Part shown: positions 10,050 to 19,700 of the stretch, one piece after another | How positions within the stretch are numbered: the stretch's first letter is position 1 | Layout: each line of letters opens with the position of its first letter | Source: a virus | Direction: 5' to 3' (one strand) | Length of the DNA: 33,738 nucleotides | IMG/VR virus record: IMGVR_UViG_3300013132_000135 | Span: 1 to 33,738 of that record | Translations under genes and position numbers: made by a program | The notes under the pieces: model-generated | What the model saw: only the letters and a program-made list of their open reading frames with translations | Databases searched by the model: none | Told to the model about the DNA's origin: nothing

Positions 10050-11405
10050 TTAAAGCCTTGGTAAATATTTTATTTGACCACCGGGAATAACAACATTATT
10101 ATTACCATCTGTTGTGTTATCTGTAATAATCCATCCTTTTCCACCACCCAAACCAGCATAAAAATAACTATTTGTGTCTTTATATATTCTATATTCTACA
10201 GGATAACCATTATATAAATAACTATCAAAATTAAAACAAGGTCCGCCATTTTGTGGTTGAGATTTTATCGTTCCATCAGGATTAAATTGCAAACCTTCGC
10301 CTCCGTATCCTAATAAAGCTGTATCTTCAAAATTCAACTCTATGGTAAACACATTATTTGTATTTACACTATATCTTAAATTTGAATTTGTAGGAATAAT
10401 GCAATTCATAGGAGCTACATTAACAGAACTAGCTCTATAGTAAGAAAAATTTTCTGAATTCGGATAAAATGATATATTTACTCCAGAGTATCTTCTAAAA
10501 TCAGTGGAATTGTTATTGTTGGCAACCATATATGCAAACACATCAAAATCAAATTCAGAATCATCATATCTATTTAAATATAAAATTTCCGGATTTATTC
10601 GTAAATTATCTCCCGCATATGTTCCATCGATAATGGAAGGAGTTAAAACAGGATTAACAACTGTAAATCCTGCAGCATAAGAATATGGGCCACTTTCATC
10701 ATCAGCGTTTACAGCTTTAATTCTTGCATAATAATTTGTAGCTAACGAGAAATTAGTTGCATAGACATTATAAGTTTTATTAGTGAAACCGTTATAATTA
10801 CCATATCTTGGATAATTAGCATCAGATGAGTTTAATGGTATATCATAATTATATGTGCTTAAAATAGAACCAAAATCAGAAGCCGTTGATATCTCTAATA
10901 CAAATTTTTTGACATATGTATCTGGTCTTTGTACTTGCCAATAAAAATCAAAATTGACACCATCTGTTTCTGTATAATTTTTATAAGCGTAAAAATGAGT
11001 TATTTTACCCGGCGTTGGATTATCGAAAACTCTTTGACCCGTAACAGATATTGATATAGGTAAATCATTATCTCCAAAAGAAGAATATGAATTGATTGTA
11101 ATTGTTGCGGTTTCTAAACCTGTGGCAGCGGCAGACGCATAAGGTTTATGTAAAATATAAAAAACTCCAGAATCGGAAACTGTTAAAGTTTTAGATAAAG
11201 AAAAATCATTTATATCAACTTCATCTTTTTCTAATGAAACATATAATGTGTTTGCTTGATCTCCCAAACCAACTAAAGTTGTTGTACTAATATTTACATC
11301 ATAAGTAACAGGAAAGTTACCACTGTTAACTAAAACAACTCCAGTATAATTACTAAAGCCCGTTGGTATCTTATTTAAAACTATTCCTGTATTATAAATA
11401 CTCAT
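10050..11405 (-). CDS. Tail-tip associated protein with Ig-like and FnIII-like domains
   Basis: This 451-residue, beta-rich protein has no recognisable enzyme motif. Residues 1-125 look like an Ig/ASPM-type sandwich ('YTGVVLVNSGNFPVTYDVNI'). Residues ~130-250 have a fibronectin type III pattern, starting 'PTPGKITHFYAY' with the Trp strand 'FDFYWQV' and ending 'YYARIKAVNADDESGPYS'. The C-terminal 200 residues are unassigned. Its ATG overlaps the stop of the M-like gene as ATGA, so the two are translationally coupled and may act together. FnIII and Ig domains commonly decorate phage tails and may bind carbohydrate weakly. No Shine-Dalgarno is seen. Domain calls are from fold pattern only. Confidence 0.6.
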   Translation of the reverse strand: MSIYNTGIVLNKIPTGFSNYTGVVLVNSGNFPVTYDVNISTTTLVGLGDQANTLYVSLEKDEVDINDFSLSKTLTVSDSGVFYILHKPYASAAATGLETATITINSYSSFGDNDLPISISVTGQRVFDNPTPGKITHFYAYKNYTETDGVNFDFYWQVQRPDTYVKKFVLEISTASDFGSILSTYNYDIPLNSSDANYPRYGNYNGFTNKTYNVYATNFSLATNYYARIKAVNADDESGPYSYAAGFTVVNPVLTPSIIDGTYAGDNLRINPEILYLNRYDDSEFDFDVFAYMVANNNNSTDFRRYSGVNISFYPNSENFSYYRASSVNVAPMNCIIPTNSNLRYSVNTNNVFTIELNFEDTALLGYGGEGLQFNPDGTIKSQPQNGGPCFNFDSYLYNGYPVEYRIYKDTNSYFYAGLGGGKGWIITDNTTDGNNNVVIPGGQIKYLPRL

Positions 11406-13264
11406 ATACTAAAATATAATCTGGTATCAAAAGCAGTTTGTATATCAAACGGCGCTTTTATTTCTTTCAATTTTATAACTATATCATTATTATCGTAAAA
11501 CTTGTAAGTATGATTCCATTCTGGGCAATAAACAATAATCTGTTTATTATATGGTTGCGGTAAAGTATATTTAAAAGTTTTAAAACCAGCCTTATCATCT
11601 AAAAATTTTAAAATAGCTCTTGCTTCTGAATTAGATCTATTATTGAATGAAACATTAATTTCTAATAAATTATAATTAATACCATCTTTATCATATTCAA
11701 TAGTAGAATTTTTAGCGTCGTTTACTTTTAATCTTATTTTACTATCAATTCCAAAATCAATATCTCCTTTAAAATAAAAATCTTTTGTAAACCAAGAATT
11801 ATTACCAGTGGGACTATTTTCCGGAGCTATAGCAGTTGGAAAGAAAATAGTATCTTCTGTGTTAGCGTAATTTTCTCCCGTATAAAAATAATATCCACGA
11901 TCACCATATGATACTGAATTATAATAAAAAATATCATTATAAGCTAATTGATCAATAGGACTGGAGTATGTCCTAATTTTTATTTCATCAAGCTCCACCA
12001 GCATTCCTTTATAATTAATTGAACTATCATATAAAGATTCAGCGGAAATTTGAATATTATTGATATTATTATAAGGACTATTATGATTAATATCCTTAAA
12101 ATATAATTCAGCGTTCTTTTTGTATGGAGTAAAAAGATTAATATTTACTCCTTTAAATCCCTCATATACACTTCTTTTAGGAGCCTCTGGAGTATTTTCA
12201 AAGAATGCAATTAAAGCTTTTGCTTGTATATCTGTTAAACCGTTATATGCAATAGTAAAATTACTATTTAAAGTATTTAAATTTTTAGCAACATTTGTTT
12301 GATATCCATCTCCCATATCAAGATTAGATAAAGCAGCGGTAAAACTAGCTGTACTACCATATGTCATTTTAAACAGGTCGTCTATATCTTGAGTCCAGTA
12401 ATTAGCACCCGTAAATGTTATTGGACTATATTGATAACCAGTAGGAACATCGCTTTTTGCAAAATATAATCTTTTATTATTGAAATATTTTTCGTATAAA
12501 TATTTTTCATATTTTACGATATCAGTCTCGGGCAGCACTCCGCTAAAATGTATTAACTCATAATATTTTAACGATTCATTATCATTATTGTCGCCTAATG
12601 TCAGTGTTGAATTAGACCAAGCGCTATTATAACTTGCATAATTACCTATTTGAATACCATTCTGCCTTAATTTTAATGAACTATCTGCATTATTTTGTAT
12701 AATAGTAAATATATTTTTAGAATTATATATGGAAGAAATCGCATTATTACTTTGATCATCAATAAATACTTTAGCATTATCTAAAGTATTAGATCCGCTT
12801 AATTTAATGAATCCATATGTATTACTTGTCCCAAACTTAAGTAATTTTTGAGTTTGCTGCGGATAAGTTATTCCACCCGCTTCAACTATTACAAATATAG
12901 TTCTTGAATTAGAAGCAAAACCAGTTCCAGAAATAGATTCTGGTCCATTAATATCAACATAATATTCGTTAAAATTTACAAAAGGACGTAAATTTACATT
13001 ATCATTAGTTTGAATTAATTTACCGCTATCTGTCACTAGATTCGTCCATCCCGTAACATTAAATCCGCCATCCGTTTGAAAATATTCTAAGCTATCATTA
13101 TTAAACCAAGTCGTTAATCCAGTTTGACCGAATCCAGTATAATTAGGATATAAAGAATAACCCGTATGTAATTGAAAATCTATTACATCGTATTTTGAAT
13201 AAGACAAACCAGAATTATATTCAAAAATATTTTTTATATTTAAACCTGATATAACAGCGCTCAT
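11402..13264 (-). CDS. M: Minor tail protein M-like, with LamG-like insertion and duplicated M domain
   Basis: This 620-residue protein lies between the tape measure and L-like genes, as gpM does in lambda. Residues ~300-395 match the gpM pattern: 'MGDGYQTNVAKNLNTLNSNFTIAYNGL', then 'ALIAFFENT' and a strand with 'NLFTP'. Residues ~500-605 appear to repeat it more loosely ('LLEINVSFNNRSNSEARAIL', 'IIVYCPEWNHTY', 'VIKLKEIKAPF'). Residues ~45-265 form a LamG/concanavalin-like lectin: 'GLTTWFNNDS', 'TIFVIVEAG', 'KYYELIHFSGVL', 'YLYEKYFN'. An aromatic segment (~440-495) resembles a CBM5/12-like module. Lambda gpM is 109 residues, so this is a greatly expanded version. Role: an adaptor ring between tube end and tip, with likely surface-exposed sugar-binding additions. 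The M assignment is moderately strong; the duplication is inference. Confidence 0.7.
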   Translation of the reverse strand: MSAVISGLNIKNIFEYNSGLSYSKYDVIDFQLHTGYSLYPNYTGFGQTGLTTWFNNDSLEYFQTDGGFNVTGWTNLVTDSGKLIQTNDNVNLRPFVNFNEYYVDINGPESISGTGFASNSRTIFVIVEAGGITYPQQTQKLLKFGTSNTYGFIKLSGSNTLDNAKVFIDDQSNNAISSIYNSKNIFTIIQNNADSSLKLRQNGIQIGNYASYNSAWSNSTLTLGDNNDNESLKYYELIHFSGVLPETDIVKYEKYLYEKYFNNKRLYFAKSDVPTGYQYSPITFTGANYWTQDIDDLFKMTYGSTASFTAALSNLDMGDGYQTNVAKNLNTLNSNFTIAYNGLTDIQAKALIAFFENTPEAPKRSVYEGFKGVNINLFTPYKKNAELYFKDINHNSPYNNINNIQISAESLYDSSINYKGMLVELDEIKIRTYSSPIDQLAYNDIFYYNSVSYGDRGYYFYTGENYANTEDTIFFPTAIAPENSPTGNNSWFTKDFYFKGDIDFGIDSKIRLKVNDAKNSTIEYDKDGINYNLLEINVSFNNRSNSEARAILKFLDDKAGFKTFKYTLPQPYNKQIIVYCPEWNHTYKFYDNNDIVIKLKEIKAPFDIQTAFDTRLYFSI

Positions 13265-13265
13265 T

Positions 13266-14060
13266 TTAAATTAAAGTTTTTTTGTCAGCTATTGTTTGTG
13301 AAATATTTGCTGACGCTATCATATATTGACCGTTTGTAACATCGTAAGATTGATCTATTAAAACCCCACTAATTGCAAATGTATCTAAAATATCTCCATA
13401 AGTATCTCTTAATGTAATTACAGAATTAACTGATTTGCCGTCAATATCAATTAAATCCCCTAACGCATTTGATTTCAAGGATACATTGCAGCGTCTATTT
13501 AATTTAGCAACACGAAATGGTAATTTTTCATCGACATAGAAAAACGAAGGTCTTTCGCAAGAAGCTGAATAATCGAAACTAATAATATTATTTATACCAT
13601 CTAAATTATTAGTGTTCATAAACGATCTATAGGCATTAGCTACATAATTAGGAGTTTGAAAATTATTAATATCTGATTGTGTATTTTCAACAAAACTTTG
13701 AACATTGACATTACCATACCAATCAAAATTCGCACTAATTACTATAGGCTGAAAAGGTTCAACTGAAAAACTTATATCTTTTGGATAAAGTCCAGTTATA
13801 GAAACACCTGCAAAAACTCCTGAAACCGCAGACTCATTCAAACCAGTTATATTGATATAAGACGGAAATGAACCAGTTAAATAAAAATCAACAGACAAAT
13901 TACCCAGAACAGCATTCTCAGGAGCATAATCCAATAACGAACCGTCATTCAATAATACAGGAGTAGGTGAACTTTTTGCTGATAAAGAAACTTTAGAAGC
14001 ATAATATTTTTCACCATTAAGTGAAAAAGTCAAATTGCGATAATTAATAAATTTCGCCAT
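13266..14060 (-). CDS. Tail-tube-like structural protein, paralogue of the 301-residue protein
   Basis: This 264-residue beta-rich protein has no named family that I can recall. Its layout matches the product of 15800-16705: an N-terminal 'LNG' strand, 'LDYAPENAVLG', a central segment 'ISFSVEPFQPIVISANFDWYGNV', and a second half with 'SFDYSASCERPSFFYVDEKLP'. The paralogue has 'LDYVPINVLG', 'SFSLACSVGDVPQLTSNFDIYGDI' and 'FNIAFSCPKMPIYG' in the same places. The repeated two-half plan is compatible with a tube- or ring-forming beta-sandwich at the distal tail. It lies 1 base after the fibre gene and 1 base before the M-like gene in the coupled series. Function is inferred from position only. 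Confidence 0.6.
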   Translation of the reverse strand: MAKFINYRNLTFSLNGEKYYASKVSLSAKSSPTPVLLNDGSLLDYAPENAVLGNLSVDFYLTGSFPSYINITGLNESAVSGVFAGVSITGLYPKDISFSVEPFQPIVISANFDWYGNVNVQSFVENTQSDINNFQTPNYVANAYRSFMNTNNLDGINNIISFDYSASCERPSFFYVDEKLPFRVAKLNRRCNVSLKSNALGDLIDIDGKSVNSVITLRDTYGDILDTFAISGVLIDQSYDVTNGQYMIASANISQTIADKKTLI

Positions 14061-14061
14061 T

Positions 14062-15798
14062 TTAAACTATTGTATATGAAATTGTAGAAACAACAGAAAA
14101 ATCTACAGGAAAAGTTTTAGTACCATCCTGCTCTGCTATTCTATATTGCAATAATTGACCAGAACTAAATGAAGTGCTTCCATTAAATTGATTTCTTGAT
14201 ATTGTTAAAAGTTGATTTGCATTCATACTTCCTAAAGAAGCGTAGCCGATGATACCACTTGTTGGATAAGAAGTTGGATTTGAAGGAGGACTAATACTAA
14301 ATCCTGATACAAAACCATCAGGAATTGAAGAGTTGTAAGTCGGTGTAACACTTACAATTTCAATTCTAGGACTATTAGATAAATTCAATATATCTGTATC
14401 AGAAGTTAATAATTGAATTTTTTCTATTCTACCAGCAAAAGGAGTAATAGAAAAAGGCGCTGAATTATTATTATGCCCGCTTGGATTTGTATTTGAACTA
14501 TTAAAGAAAGGATTAAAATAAATACAATTTCCAGTTACCCTTGTTTGATATATTTGAATAAATTTACCATGAACATAACTAGAATCAGTAGTTAAACTAC
14601 CTTTAATATCCAAATCACCATCTCTATTTAAAGAAGCTTTTACAGCAGAAGTGCTTGTGCCTCCATCTAATAAAAATGCAAACTCATTACTATAAGGTCC
14701 AGTGCTAAATAAACCACACGACCATCTTTTCGTAGGACTATTTACTGCGCCCGAAGCAAAAGTTATTATATTTGAAATAACAGGACCTGTAGTTCTATTA
14801 TTTAAAAATAAAATTTCGTTTTGACTGATATCATCTGCTTCAAAAGTTGCCGTTATGGTATCAGCGCTTTTTGCATGTAAAACAGTTTGAGGGCTTGATG
14901 TTCCAATTCCTAATCTTTTGGTTGAACAATCATATAATAAATTATTTGCAGAATTTACGGACGAAGGTCCAAAATTCAAATTATTTCCTAATAAACTTAT
15001 ATAACTTGTAGCGCTTGTATTAGTGATTGATAATTTAGTATTGACAGTGCTTGTATTATTGAATCTAACAAAATGGTCAGCACCTTTCACATCGAAAGTA
15101 TATGCAGGAGATGTTGTATTCACGCCTACATATGGAGTTGCCGCATTATCAATGTATAATACATTATTTCCTAAAACTATATCATCATTAGTTGATTTAT
15201 TAATATAAAATATATCACCAGCAATACTATTTTTTATTTCGCAAACACCCGGATCAAAAATTATACCAGAAACACCACTTTGAAATTTAACTGTTCCGCC
15301 ATTGATATACAGCTTATCGCTCAATGCAGAACTTCCATCATGAACACCGACATTTCCATTAGTATCGATATTAAAAACAGTAGTAAATGAAGATCCATCA
15401 GTAGATTTCTCAATATAATAATCAGTATCGCTAGCTTTTTTTGTAGATCTCCACCAAATTGTATTGTCAGTTAATGTATAAGAAGCTTGTCTGCTAGCAC
15501 CTCTACTTGCTAATCTTGTTTCAGCTATAGTTGCACTACCCTGATCACCAATATCTAAAGCTACAACAGGATTTGTTTTGTTTATGCCAACATAACCATT
15601 AGCACCTACAGTTATACCGCTTGGAGTTGTTCCACCAACAATATCAATACTAGATGAGGTTGGCGCTGTAAATCCAGTGAAACATTTTTGCAATTCGCCT
15701 AATGTGATCTGATCTGTACTAGTTGTTGTTGCAACAGCAAATACATGAGCACTGGATACAGACGAACTAGTAATAACTGGTAGATCAGTAAATTTCAT
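14062..15798 (-). CDS. Tail fibre / adhesin with repeated 'GIGT-P' beta units
   Basis: This 578-residue protein begins with a short attachment-like segment ('KFTDLPVITSSSV', then 'TDQITLGELQK'), common at the N-terminus of phage and viral fibres. It then carries repeated units: 'YVGINKTNP' near 69, 'NVGVHDGSS' near 149, 'YVGVNTTSP' near 223, 'RLGIGTSSP' near 295, and 'GDLDIKGSL' near 393. These are followed by alternating strands such as 'ALDIGD', 'TFDVKG' and 'VLHAKS'. This is the G-[IV]-G-x-x-x-P-x-x-x-L-[DH]-[VA] repeat of trimeric beta-helical fibres. The last ~170 residues differ and may be the receptor-binding head. No S74 autoproteolytic chaperone motif is visible. The gene sits between two paralogous tube-like proteins, an unusual place for a fibre. 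Confidence 0.7.
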   Translation of the reverse strand: MKFTDLPVITSSSVSSAHVFAVATTTSTDQITLGELQKCFTGFTAPTSSSIDIVGGTTPSGITVGANGYVGINKTNPVVALDIGDQGSATIAETRLASRGASRQASYTLTDNTIWWRSTKKASDTDYYIEKSTDGSSFTTVFNIDTNGNVGVHDGSSALSDKLYINGGTVKFQSGVSGIIFDPGVCEIKNSIAGDIFYINKSTNDDIVLGNNVLYIDNAATPYVGVNTTSPAYTFDVKGADHFVRFNNTSTVNTKLSITNTSATSYISLLGNNLNFGPSSVNSANNLLYDCSTKRLGIGTSSPQTVLHAKSADTITATFEADDISQNEILFLNNRTTGPVISNIITFASGAVNSPTKRWSCGLFSTGPYSNEFAFLLDGGTSTSAVKASLNRDGDLDIKGSLTTDSSYVHGKFIQIYQTRVTGNCIYFNPFFNSSNTNPSGHNNNSAPFSITPFAGRIEKIQLLTSDTDILNLSNSPRIEIVSVTPTYNSSIPDGFVSGFSISPPSNPTSYPTSGIIGYASLGSMNANQLLTISRNQFNGSTSFSSGQLLQYRIAEQDGTKTFPVDFSVVSTISYTIV

Positions 15799-15799
15799 T

Positions 15800-16705
15800 T
15801 TAATTTAAATATGATTTATATGTTAATTTTACACTTAATAAGTCATTCGCAGTGGAGTTAATTTCCTCAGATATGATTTTAGCATTAAAACCTGTAAAAT
15901 TAAATAGACCAACACTGTCACCTGATTTCATATAGGCATATAAAACTTCATCGTCCCACGTTGTTAATTCTTGACCATCCCACGTAGTTAGTGGAATATC
16001 TTTTAAAACAGTACCACTTATTTTTATAAAATATGAAGCATCTCCTGTTGAATATAAATCATCAAAAGCTTTTTTGGTTTGATAGTTGTCTACCTCCATA
16101 TCAAAAGAGGTTATAACCTCAATAGGTAGAATATTATGTACTTCTATTGGATATTCACCACTACCACTTACTAATCCATAAATAGGCATTTTGGGACAAG
16201 AAAAAGCAATATTAAAATTATTTACCCTATTAGTATTAAAATTTCTACCTGAAACAGTAATATCTTTTACTTGAGGTACAAAAACGCTTCCAGCATTGCC
16301 ATCTCCAGTTGGATTACTTAAAGGACCTATATCTCCATAGATATCAAAATTAGAAGTCAATTGTGGAACATCGCCAACTGAACACGCCAATGAAAATGAA
16401 TTAATATAAGCATTTTTAAATGAAAAATATTTAGTTTTATAATATAATCCTCCGCTAATACTTTGAGCAAGATTATCTCCCGCATTACCTGTTAAATTAA
16501 ATACAGGATCATTATTTACTAAATATCTTGTAACGCCGATATTTGCTTTTGGAACTGAAGCTAAAACTTGTTTAACATATCCTTTTCCTAAAACATTTAT
16601 AGGTACATAATCTAAACTATAAGAACCATTAACGGAACTTATACCAGACATGGCAACACCATTTAAGTAAAAAGTATTTTCGTAATTTGTAATTGCTCCG
16701 TTCAT
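15800..16705 (-). CDS. Tail-tube-like structural protein (distal tail), first gene after tape measure
   Basis: This 301-residue beta-rich protein is encoded 12 bases after the tape-measure stop. Visible segments are 'FYLNGVAMSGISSVNGSYSL', 'LDYVPINVLGKGY', 'SFSLACSVGDVPQLTSNFDIYGDI' and, in the second half, 'FNIAFSCPKMPIYGLVSG' and 'TSFDMEVDNYQ'. These align by layout with the 264-residue protein at 13266-14060, so I treat the two as paralogues. Its place directly after the tape measure suggests a distal tail ring or tube-cap role, but no family signature lets me name it. The tandem 'TTWDGQELTTWDDEVLYAY' near the C-terminus is a small internal repeat. No Shine-Dalgarno; the leader is TATAATATATAA before ATG. 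Confidence 0.6.
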   Translation of the reverse strand: MNGAITNYENTFYLNGVAMSGISSVNGSYSLDYVPINVLGKGYVKQVLASVPKANIGVTRYLVNNDPVFNLTGNAGDNLAQSISGGLYYKTKYFSFKNAYINSFSLACSVGDVPQLTSNFDIYGDIGPLSNPTGDGNAGSVFVPQVKDITVSGRNFNTNRVNNFNIAFSCPKMPIYGLVSGSGEYPIEVHNILPIEVITSFDMEVDNYQTKKAFDDLYSTGDASYFIKISGTVLKDIPLTTWDGQELTTWDDEVLYAYMKSGDSVGLFNFTGFNAKIISEEINSTANDLLSVKLTYKSYLN

Positions 16706-16717
16706 TTATATATTATA

Positions 16718-19700
16718 TTAGGTATAAGGACTCTTATAAAGTTTACCGTTATATCTTTGCTCATCAGAAAATTTAACGTTCATGAACTGACTAAGTTCGC
16801 GAGCCATTTTCTTACTGAATTGTATATCTTGTTGCTCATAGCTGTTTGTATCAGCACCAAATACAGATCTACCAGATTTATCTATGTTAATAGATATATT
16901 AGTAGCGTTATTGTTTGTACTATTGTTAGTAGTATTCGAAGTACTTGGACCGCCAGTTTGCATCATATTAACAGGACCTTCAGACATAGCGTATCTACGA
17001 GTAGCATTATTAGATAGAATATTTGTATTAGTATTGTAAGTTGACGCCATATTATCAGATATGCGAGATCCATATGGTATAGAACCTCCAGATTGATAAC
17101 CAACTAAACCGCCTAATTGATAACCTTTTATACCTGTATGTGTTACAGAACCGCCTGTTTGACCAGTTGTCTTCAGCGATAATCGTCTGCCAGACATTGT
17201 ATTTTTTCCAACAACACCTTTACCGCCTCCAGATTTAGTCAATGTTACTCCAGAAAGTCCCGCACTCAAAGATATACCGCCAAGCATTCCAACAATTGAA
17301 CTAACTAATTGTGCTTGTTTCATTTTACCTTCGTAATCGCTTTGAACTCTTTTAGCTTCATCTTCAACAGCTTGCTCACGAACTTTTTTGAAGTACTCAT
17401 CTTCAGCAAAAGCATATGCAGTATAATCTTCTAAACTGATTTTTTTCTTAGGTCCAGTATCTCTTAGCAATTGTCCAGTGAAGTCATATTGATCTCCTTT
17501 CAACGCTAATTCTGGTTGCATTGCTATTCCTCCACCTGTAGCAAATCTTGGCAACATTCCAAAATTCAATGCGTCTAAATTATCGTGACCAATAATTTGA
17601 GCAGCTCTTGAATTTACAACATATTCATTTGGTTCTAACAATGCTGGAATTTTATCGCCAGTACCAGAACCCGGCACAACAAATCCATTTTGACCGCGTA
17701 TAAATCCACCATTTTGAGCTTTTACTATTCCTCCTTGTTGAAATAATGAAGATATTGAACCACCTGCTGAACCTATAGCTCTAAACATTAATGCTCTAAT
17801 AGATTCTTGCATTATACTTTGACCAATATTTATAATCATATCAGTGAATGCATCACCGATTGATTTGACTCCTTTTGCTACGTCCATCAATGCGTTAGTC
17901 ATACCATCAGCAAATTTAACTGGTAATTCCTCGGCAATTAATAACGACATTTCTTGAGATTGTTTTTTCATTTCACCAAAACCCTTTTTCAAACGACCGC
18001 CATAAGTTATCATTTCATAATCTCTAGAGTTACGTTCTTTAATATTTTCATCAACTTGTTTGCGACTAATATTCAATATCTCTTTACGAGTGTCTAATTC
18101 ATCCATTAAATTTTTAATCGTAACTGCCAATTCAGTGTTGCCAGCTGCTTGAGCTTTATTTAATTGATCTGCTAAAAATGTTTTTTGACCTTGTATTTGT
18201 TCTGGAATAGAAAGTTTAGCATTTTCATTCTGCATTTTCTGAAAATTAGTCATGAAATCCGTAGTACTATACAGAGGATTTGTAGCTGCTTTAGCAACAG
18301 CTAAACTTCCCATCATTTGAGGACTAACGGCTGTTGCTTTTGTTGCGGCTTGCGTAGCCAAAACAGATTTATATAAATTTATTTTAGCAAGCCTATCAGC
18401 ATCTGTTGCTAATTTTGAAGCTTCTTCTAATTGTTGAGGAACAGGAGAATTTTCTAAAAAACCACTTTCTGTCAATTTAATTCTATCAATATTTTCAGGA
18501 GTCATAATAACTCGATTCAATTCATTTTGAGACATTCCATAATATGGATTTTCTTTTATTTGTGTCAATTCATCAGGAGTTAACTTATTTTCAATTTGCA
18601 TCAACAAAAACTTATTCATTACATCGGTCAAATCTTTAGTAACTTTAGTATTTTCTTGTTCGACCGCAATTTGTAATGCTTTAGATTGGATATCTTGCAA
18701 TAGATTTCTATCTTCGATATTTCGTTGCTCTTTTAAAACATCAGCATCCAAACCTACTCTTCGATCAAGAATTTCTTTAAGTCCTTTAAAATAATCTATT
18801 CTAAAATCTTCTTTCAATCCTTCGTATTTTAATATCAAAGCTTCACTTGTTGCATTAGCAATTTTCAAACCATTTCCAATTTGTTCAACAACACGTTTTA
18901 AAAATAAATTATTATTTAGTATTTTTTGATTAGCTTCTAATTGTAAAGATGTTGTGGATAATATTAATTGAGCATTTTCCTTTTCTAAGGCTTGGCGTAT
19001 TTCAAATTCTTTTTGAGCATTAGATAGCGCTATGTTATTATTTTCTTTATCTGTTTTTAAAATTTGAATTCTGTTATCTAAAATTTCTCTTGTAGTTGAA
19101 TTTTCAAAAGTAGATGTAAATAATGCAAAATTTCTTAATGATTCTATAAAATCAGCAATATCTTTATTTTCTTGAAATGTAAATTGTTGTGCGGGAATAG
19201 AAACTAAACTAGTGTTAATGGCTGGTGCATTTGTTTGAGTTGGCAACGTTACACTTGAAAGTGATGGCACATTTGGAATCAAAGATTGATAGGCTTCAGT
19301 TATCATTTTTTCTCTACCAGATGGAGTAGTAATATCCCCCCGAGATAAAATGCTTTTCAAAATAGGTTGTTTTTGTCCTATTTCTTCAACTTGACGAGTT
19401 AATTCAGTTCCTAAAGTTTCAATAATTTTTGTGGAATCAAATGAGATAGCGCCTGATTTTATTTGTGGAAAAATTGTTTCTTCATAAAACTTACCTAATG
19501 ATTGAGATTTAAGAATTGAATCTTTAAACTCTTTATTAAATTCTTCTGTTTGTTTTTGTTCAAAACTTCTTCTGTCTTTTTCTTGATTTAATTGAAACTC
19601 TAATCTATTTACTTCTAATTGATTCAATTGTCTGTAATATTTTGCAGAAGCGGCTTGTTTACCATACGCTGTTTTTAAAGGACCTTCGGGAAGATTAGAT

